DNA of 37,220 bases from Chryseosolibacter sp964563295 (GTDB lineage: Bacteria; Bacteroidota; Bacteroidia; Cytophagales; Cyclobacteriaceae). The notes under the pieces were generated by a model that saw nothing but the letters and a program-made list of their open reading frames with translations, ran no database searches and had not been told where the DNA came from. Below are positions 33,638 to 37,220 of this stretch, in pieces; positions within the stretch are counted from its first letter, which is position 1; every line of letters starts with the position of its first letter. Made by a program: the position numbers and the translations under genes. Where the stretch lies: contig CAZLWX010000028.1 of assembly GCA_964563295.1 (NCBI GenBank), forward strand, positions 1-37,220, in the 5' to 3' direction.

Positions 33638-34330
33638 CTATGAATTTCCCGAAAGCTTTGCCCTGTATTTACGGGCATTCTGAAATTCTGGTGACTCCCA
33701 ATAATCATTAATGATTCGGTCGTATGCTTTTACGGCCTTGTCATTTTCATTGTTTTTTTCGTAAGCAAGGGCCGCCTTCATCAGGTACGCGGGTGTGAAG
33801 TATTTGTTCGGCTTGTAATCGGCAGCCTTCGCATAATACTTTGCCGCATCTGCGTAATTCTCCTGTTCCATATAGGTGTCTCCGATCAGGCTGTATGCAC
33901 GCGCCTGAACCAGCAGGTCGTCAGAACTGAAATCCATGAGGTACAATCGTGCGGGCTCGAATTTACCTTGCTTCAGAAACGCAACTCCTGCATAATAGTT
34001 GGCCAGGTTAGCGGCATCGGTGATTCCATAGTCGCTCACGATGTCCGTGAAGCCGAGATTGTTGCCGTCGCCGTACAGCGCGAGTTCCAGACTGTCAGCT
34101 TCAAAGTAATAGACGGCCTGAAACATCTGTTGCTGAGCTTCGGTTTCCTGCGAATCCTTATAATATCGAAAGCCAAAATAGCCGCCGATTATCAGTGCAA
34201 TGACCAGGGAGATACCAATGATGGTTTTCGGATGCCGTTCTGCCCACGTTTCTGCTCCCGCCAGGCGTTCGGCCAGCGCCTGAGGATTCTCCAGTAGGTC
34301 GTTCTTATGTGCTTCTGATTTTTTTGCCAT
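33638..34330 (-). CDS. Membrane-anchored TPR protein
   Basis: A 230-residue protein with a short cytoplasmic N-terminus, one transmembrane segment at about residues 37-55 (IIGISLVIALIIGGYFGFRY) and a helical repeat domain outside the membrane. TPR-like pairs include YYAGVAFLKQGKFEPARLYL, AYSLIGDTYMEQENYADAAK and AALAYEKNNENDKAVKAYDR. Layout resembles YfgM-type periplasmic TPR proteins, which interact with the Sec/chaperone system in E. coli; that parallel is by architecture only. The gene is between pdhA and ribH. Confidence 0.85.
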   Translation of the reverse strand: MAKKSEAHKNDLLENPQALAERLAGAETWAERHPKTIIGISLVIALIIGGYFGFRYYKDSQETEAQQQMFQAVYYFEADSLELALYGDGNNLGFTDIVSDYGITDAANLANYYAGVAFLKQGKFEPARLYLMDFSSDDLLVQARAYSLIGDTYMEQENYADAAKYYAKAADYKPNKYFTPAYLMKAALAYEKNNENDKAVKAYDRIINDYWESPEFQNARKYRAKLSGNS

Positions 34331-34350
34331 TGTTCATCGAATGTGGGCGG

Positions 34351-34358
34351 CAAAACTA
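34351..34358 (-). promoter_or_regulatory. -7 element upstream of the TPR-ribH pair
   Basis: TAGTTTTG on the minus strand matches TAnnTTTG exactly, 20 nt before the TPR protein ATG. No well-placed TTTG is seen (a TTTG lies only 14 nt away). It would allow TPR-ribH expression separate from pdhA. Confidence 0.4.
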
Positions 34359-34384
34359 CGAATTAGACTTAACAAAAGGAAGGG

Positions 34385-35422
34385 TCAATCAGTAATGTAC
34401 GGGTAGTCTTGTTGTACATAAATATCCTTAAGTGCCTCCGTTGCCTCGGGGAACGCCGATTCCTCGGCGAACTTGACACTCTCCTCAACCTGTTCCTTAA
34501 CCTGCTGATCGATCGCCTCAAGCTCTTTTTCGGTAGCGATTTTCCTGGTCAGAATACTCTTCTTGACAACCTCTATCGGGTCGCGCTGCTTGTATTCCTC
34601 TACCTCTTCCTTCGTCCTGTACTTGGCGGGGTCGGACATGGAGTGGCCCTTGTATCGGTACGTCCTGAATTCGAGGAGACTGGGACCTTCGCCCGCCCGC
34701 GCGCGCGCCGCTGCGTTTGCCACAGCGATATGCACAGCTTCTACACTCATCGCATCAACTGCCTCCGAAGGCATGTCAAATGCTTCGCCCAGCGTATACA
34801 GATCCGTGACGTTCGAGCTGCGCTTCACTGAGGTACCCATCGCATAACCGTTGTTCTCAATAACGAACACAACCGGCAGCTTCCAAAGCATGGCCAGGTT
34901 AAGCGCCTCGTGAAAAGCACCCTGACGCACAGCACCATCACCCATGTAGCACATGCAAATGTTCTTCGTCTTCTTGAATTTTTCTGCGAACGCAATTCCC
35001 GCCCCAAGCGGAATCTGTCCACCGACGATCCCATGACCACCGAAGAAGTTATGTTCCTTGTCAAAGATGTGCATCGAGCCTCCCTTGCCCTTCGAAATGC
35101 CGGTAGCCTTGCCGTACAACTCCGCCATCACCGCCTTCGGGTCGGTGCCCAGTGCCAGCGGGTGGCCATGGTCGCGATAAGCCGTAATCCATTTATCGTC
35201 TTTTGTCAGCGCGGTAACAGCGCCGGAAACGCATGCCTCCTGGCCGATGTACAGATGGCAGAAGCCTTTTATCTTCTGCATACCATATAGCTGGCCGGCC
35301 CGCTCCTCAAACTTCCGGATCAACTGCATATTCCTGTACCAGAAGAGATAGGTATCCCCCGAAAAACTGATTTTTCCCTCTTTTCCTGCAGGCTCTTTCT
35401 TCAATTTGGTGGTAGTGGGCAT
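34385..35422 (-). CDS. pdhA: Pyruvate dehydrogenase E1 component, alpha subunit
   Basis: ThDP-dependent decarboxylation of pyruvate, with a separate beta subunit not in this window. The 345-residue protein starts MPTTTKLKKEPAGKEGKISF and has RNMQLIRKFEERAGQLYGMQ, GFCHLYIGQEA, the ThDP motif GDGAVRQGAFHEALNLAMLW ending in IENN, and the phosphoregulation-like loop TYRYKGHSMSDPAKYRT. I use the ATG at 35420-35422; the frame is open 35 codons further, but that extension overlaps recF and has no family similarity. It is 54 nt upstream of the TPR gene. Confidence 0.93.
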   Translation of the reverse strand: MPTTTKLKKEPAGKEGKISFSGDTYLFWYRNMQLIRKFEERAGQLYGMQKIKGFCHLYIGQEACVSGAVTALTKDDKWITAYRDHGHPLALGTDPKAVMAELYGKATGISKGKGGSMHIFDKEHNFFGGHGIVGGQIPLGAGIAFAEKFKKTKNICMCYMGDGAVRQGAFHEALNLAMLWKLPVVFVIENNGYAMGTSVKRSSNVTDLYTLGEAFDMPSEAVDAMSVEAVHIAVANAAARARAGEGPSLLEFRTYRYKGHSMSDPAKYRTKEEVEEYKQRDPIEVVKKSILTRKIATEKELEAIDQQVKEQVEESVKFAEESAFPEATEALKDIYVQQDYPYITD

Positions 35423-35435
35423 ATTCCTAATTTTG
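35405..35435 (+). promoter_or_regulatory. recF promoter
   Basis: TTTG (35405-35408), a 19-nt spacer and TAATTTTG (35428-35435) match the Bacteroidota promoter in full. It lies over the first codons of the divergent pdhA. Transcription would start near 35442, about 55 nt before the recF ATG. Confidence 0.6.
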
Positions 35436-35446
35436 AAACTGAACTG

Positions 35447-35478
35447 CGAAAATAACCTCCGAACGAACATTCGCCAAA
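35447..35478 (-). promoter_or_regulatory. Possible pdhA promoter
   Basis: On the minus strand TTTG (35475-35478), a 20-nt spacer and TATTTTCG (35447-35454; one mismatch to TAnnTTTG) precede the pdhA ATG by 25 nt. It faces the recF promoter. Confidence 0.4.
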
Positions 35479-35497
35479 CTTTCCCGGTAAATCCTGC

Positions 35498-36592
35498 ATG
35501 CAGCTCCTTGGCCTCCAGCTCATCCATTTCAAGAACTACGCTGAGGCGAATCTGGATTTATCGGCGAAAATCAATGTGCTGGTCGGAAAGAACGGAAGCG
35601 GCAAGACCAATTTGTTGGACGCCATCCATTACCTTTCCCTGACGCGGAGCGCGTTTTCGTCAGATCAGTTTTCCATACGTCACGGGGAGTCAAGTTGTTT
35701 GATCAAAGGAACGTTCGTGAAAGCAGGTATCACGCAGGAAGTTTCCTGCAGCCTGACCCCGGGAAGAAAAATATTCCGCGAAGGCACCGAGGAATATCAG
35801 AAACTGAGCGACCACGTCGGTCGTTATCCCGTCGTGTTGATTGCACCTGACGACACCGAGCTGGTGAAAGAAGGCAGTGAGGAGAGAAGGAAGTTTTTCG
35901 ACAGCATGATCGCGCAATGCGACCGTGCGTATCTCGAGGCGCTCATTCACTACACGCATGCGCTGAAACAGCGGAACAGCCTGCTGAAGATGTTTGCAAT
36001 CAACAACACATTTGATCCGGTGGCACTGGAAACGTACGACAACGTCCTGGCAAATTCCGGCGCCGTAATCTTCGAAAAAAGGAAAAACTTCCTGGCGGAA
36101 TTCCGGCCTCTTTTTGACGAACATTATAAACTTATCGTCGACAATGAGCCCGCGGACGTGGAGTACCGATCAGCGCTTCACGAACAAGGCATGCTGGAGG
36201 GGCTGGAGGCAAGTCGTCAGCGCGACGTTATTCTTCAGCGCACAACGTTCGGTATTCACCGCGACGATTTTCATTTCATGTTTGGCTGGAGTGACCTCAA
36301 GCGCCTGGGATCACAAGGACAAAAGAAGTCATTCGTGATCGCCCTCAAGCTCACCCAGTTTGCAGTTTTGAAGAATCACCTGAACGTAAAACCCATTCTC
36401 TTGCTTGACGATATATTTGACAAGCTCGACGACCTTCGCATTCGCCGGTTGCTGCATCTTATCAAGGAGGAGCGATTGGGGCAATTGTTCATAACCGATG
36501 CCCGCCTGGACCGAACGGTGGCCCTGCTAAGTGAAATCGACAGTCTGGCTGCTATCTTTACGGTGGAAAATGGGCACATTGCACCTTCATGA
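35498..36592 (+). CDS. recF: DNA replication and repair protein RecF
   Basis: SMC-like ATPase that helps load RecA at single-strand gaps. The 364-residue protein has LQLIHFKNYAEANLDLS at the N-terminus, Walker A GKNGSGKT (30-37), the family block DHVGRYPVVLIAPDDTELVK, the signature region LGSQGQKKSFVIALKL and Walker B ILLLDDIFDKLDD (about 300-312). The length is normal. It overlaps the DUF721 gene by 4 nt (ATGA). dnaA and dnaN are not adjacent, unlike in many other phyla. Confidence 0.95.
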   Translation: MQLLGLQLIHFKNYAEANLDLSAKINVLVGKNGSGKTNLLDAIHYLSLTRSAFSSDQFSIRHGESSCLIKGTFVKAGITQEVSCSLTPGRKIFREGTEEYQKLSDHVGRYPVVLIAPDDTELVKEGSEERRKFFDSMIAQCDRAYLEALIHYTHALKQRNSLLKMFAINNTFDPVALETYDNVLANSGAVIFEKRKNFLAEFRPLFDEHYKLIVDNEPADVEYRSALHEQGMLEGLEASRQRDVILQRTTFGIHRDDFHFMFGWSDLKRLGSQGQKKSFVIALKLTQFAVLKNHLNVKPILLLDDIFDKLDDLRIRRLLHLIKEERLGQLFITDARLDRTVALLSEIDSLAAIFTVENGHIAPS

Positions 36593-36891
36593 GCCGATCC
36601 GGTCACGATAAGGGATTCAAGTCAGTGGGCGATGCCATCCGCGAGATGCTCAATTCATATCGGCTTACGGCCAGGTTCGATGAAGCGAGTTTGATCAGCT
36701 CCTGGGAACGCATCGCTGGAAAGCCGATTGCCCGGCGAACGAAAAAGATCTATGTGCGCAACAAAGTACTCTTCGTGGAACTGGACTCTCCATCGATGAA
36801 ACATGACTTTTCCCTTCACAAAGCCGAGGTGTTGAAAGTTTTCCACCAGGAATTCGGCAAGGACGTCATTGGAGACATCATAGTTATGTAG
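36589..36891 (+). CDS. DUF721 protein, DciA-like
   Basis: A 100-residue protein with the DUF721 pattern: GDAIREMLNSYRLTARFDEA, then LISSWERIAGKPIARRTKKI and a strand-rich end LFVELDSPSMKHDFSLHK. DciA proteins load or assist the replicative helicase DnaB in bacteria without DnaC. Overlap with recF by 4 nt supports a replication or repair role. The Bacteroidota form is short and lacks the long C-terminal extension of proteobacterial DciA. Confidence 0.85.
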   Translation: MSRSGHDKGFKSVGDAIREMLNSYRLTARFDEASLISSWERIAGKPIARRTKKIYVRNKVLFVELDSPSMKHDFSLHKAEVLKVFHQEFGKDVIGDIIVM

Positions 36892-36950
36892 TGGAAACCG
36901 GATTTTCAATTGGCACACCCGCCAAATCTCATGAAATTCGGCCTTTAAGT

Positions 36951-36980
36951 TTTGAAAAAGTTGAAAACCGTATAATTTTG
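36951..36980 (+). promoter_or_regulatory. Promoter of the tRNA operon
   Basis: TTTG (36951-36954), an 18-nt spacer and TAATTTTG (36973-36980) give a full consensus match. Start is expected near 36987, about 60 nt before tRNA-Tyr. The rest of the 36892-37047 gap shows nothing else I can support. Confidence 0.7.
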
Positions 36981-37047
36981 CACTCCTGTTTTTTCGGGCG
37001 CGACAAAACGGGTAAGTAGTTCTTAATGTTATTGTTTCGACCAGTCA

Positions 37048-37130
37048 GGGGGAATACCAAAGCGGCCAACTGGGACAGACTGTAAATCTGTTGTCTTATG
37101 ACTTCATAGGTTCGAATCCTATTTCCCCCA
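37048..37130 (+). tRNA. tRNA-Tyr(GTA)
   Basis: An 83-nt class II tRNA. Acceptor stem GGGGGAA (37048-37054) pairs with TTCCCCC (37123-37129), discriminator A. Anticodon stem ACAGA/TCTGT with loop CTGTAAA, anticodon GTA at 37082-37084. A long variable arm follows, then the T arm ATAGG-TTCGAAT-CCTAT. CCA is not encoded. Confidence 0.95.
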
Positions 37131-37169
37131 CATCAGAAGTATGCAGTCGGCAGACTGTCAACTTAAAAT

Positions 37170-37220
37170 GCGGGAGTAGCTCAGTTGGTAGAGCGGCAGC
37201 CTTCCAAGCTGCAGGTCGCG
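37170..37220 (+). tRNA. tRNA-Gly(TCC), 5' part (cut by window edge)
   Basis: Begins GCGGGAG-TA-GCTC with D-loop AGTTGGTA and anticodon stem GCAGC/GCTGC around CTTCCAA, anticodon TCC. The sequence stops in the variable/T region at the window edge. It follows tRNA-Tyr by 39 nt and is presumably on the same transcript; in many Bacteroidota this tRNA set leads into tuf. Confidence 0.92.

Noticed and set aside
35423..35527. 35-codon N-terminal extension of pdhA
   Set aside because: It overlaps recF and both promoters and shows no E1-alpha similarity.

Overview
The window looks like a chromosomal segment of a Bacteroidota member, most likely a Cytophagales-type soil or freshwater bacterium; the genus is inference. 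The evidence is a long PKD protein with a C-terminal type IX secretion (T9SS) sorting domain, a DUF2723 membrane protein, a DciA-like DUF721 protein after recF, and several matches to the Bacteroidota promoter (TTTG, 17-20 nt, TAnnTTTG). Shine-Dalgarno sequences are weak throughout. No insertion sequence, phage gene or CRISPR array was seen.

Left part (1-5210, minus strand): a methionine operon, metY-metX-hom, followed by a small exported or anchored protein and the 5' part of an outer-membrane protein gene cut by the window edge. The operon has an elaborate leader. A promoter (5179-5209) is followed by a SAM-I riboswitch aptamer (5033-5141), then a 51-codon unannotated small ORF (4866-5021) that ends in a polycysteine tract (CCCCEACCC), then a run of hairpins before metY. 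This is the most interesting element here: a candidate dual sensor of SAM and cysteine.

Middle part (5266-13998): fabG, a beta-barrel-like outer-membrane protein, lpdA, a 992-residue DUF2723 (GT117-like) membrane protein, an uncharacterised membrane protein and a TPR protein. Two gaps here carry unusual degenerate tandem arrays of 7- or 8-bp words.

Glycan part (14075-28735): a polytopic membrane protein and a convergent glycosyltransferase, then a tight plus-strand run of wzm, wzt, a class I methyltransferase, a GT2, an FkbM methyltransferase, a GT4, a GT2, a GT4-like protein and an NDP-sugar epimerase/dehydratase. It ends with a 1171-residue T9SS-secreted PKD protein. This looks like synthesis and ABC export of a methylated surface polysaccharide, with a secreted surface protein attached to the same transcription unit.

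Right part (28815-37220): an Lrp/AsnC regulator, a PyrR-like phosphoribosyltransferase and panB; a CAP-domain secreted protein; icd with its terminator; a long wobble-paired hairpin in front of a tiny LuxR-type HTH protein; a minus-strand run of pdhA, a TPR membrane protein and ribH; a plus-strand recF-dciA pair; and a strong promoter followed by tRNA-Tyr(GTA) and the start of tRNA-Gly(TCC), as often found just upstream of tuf in this phylum.
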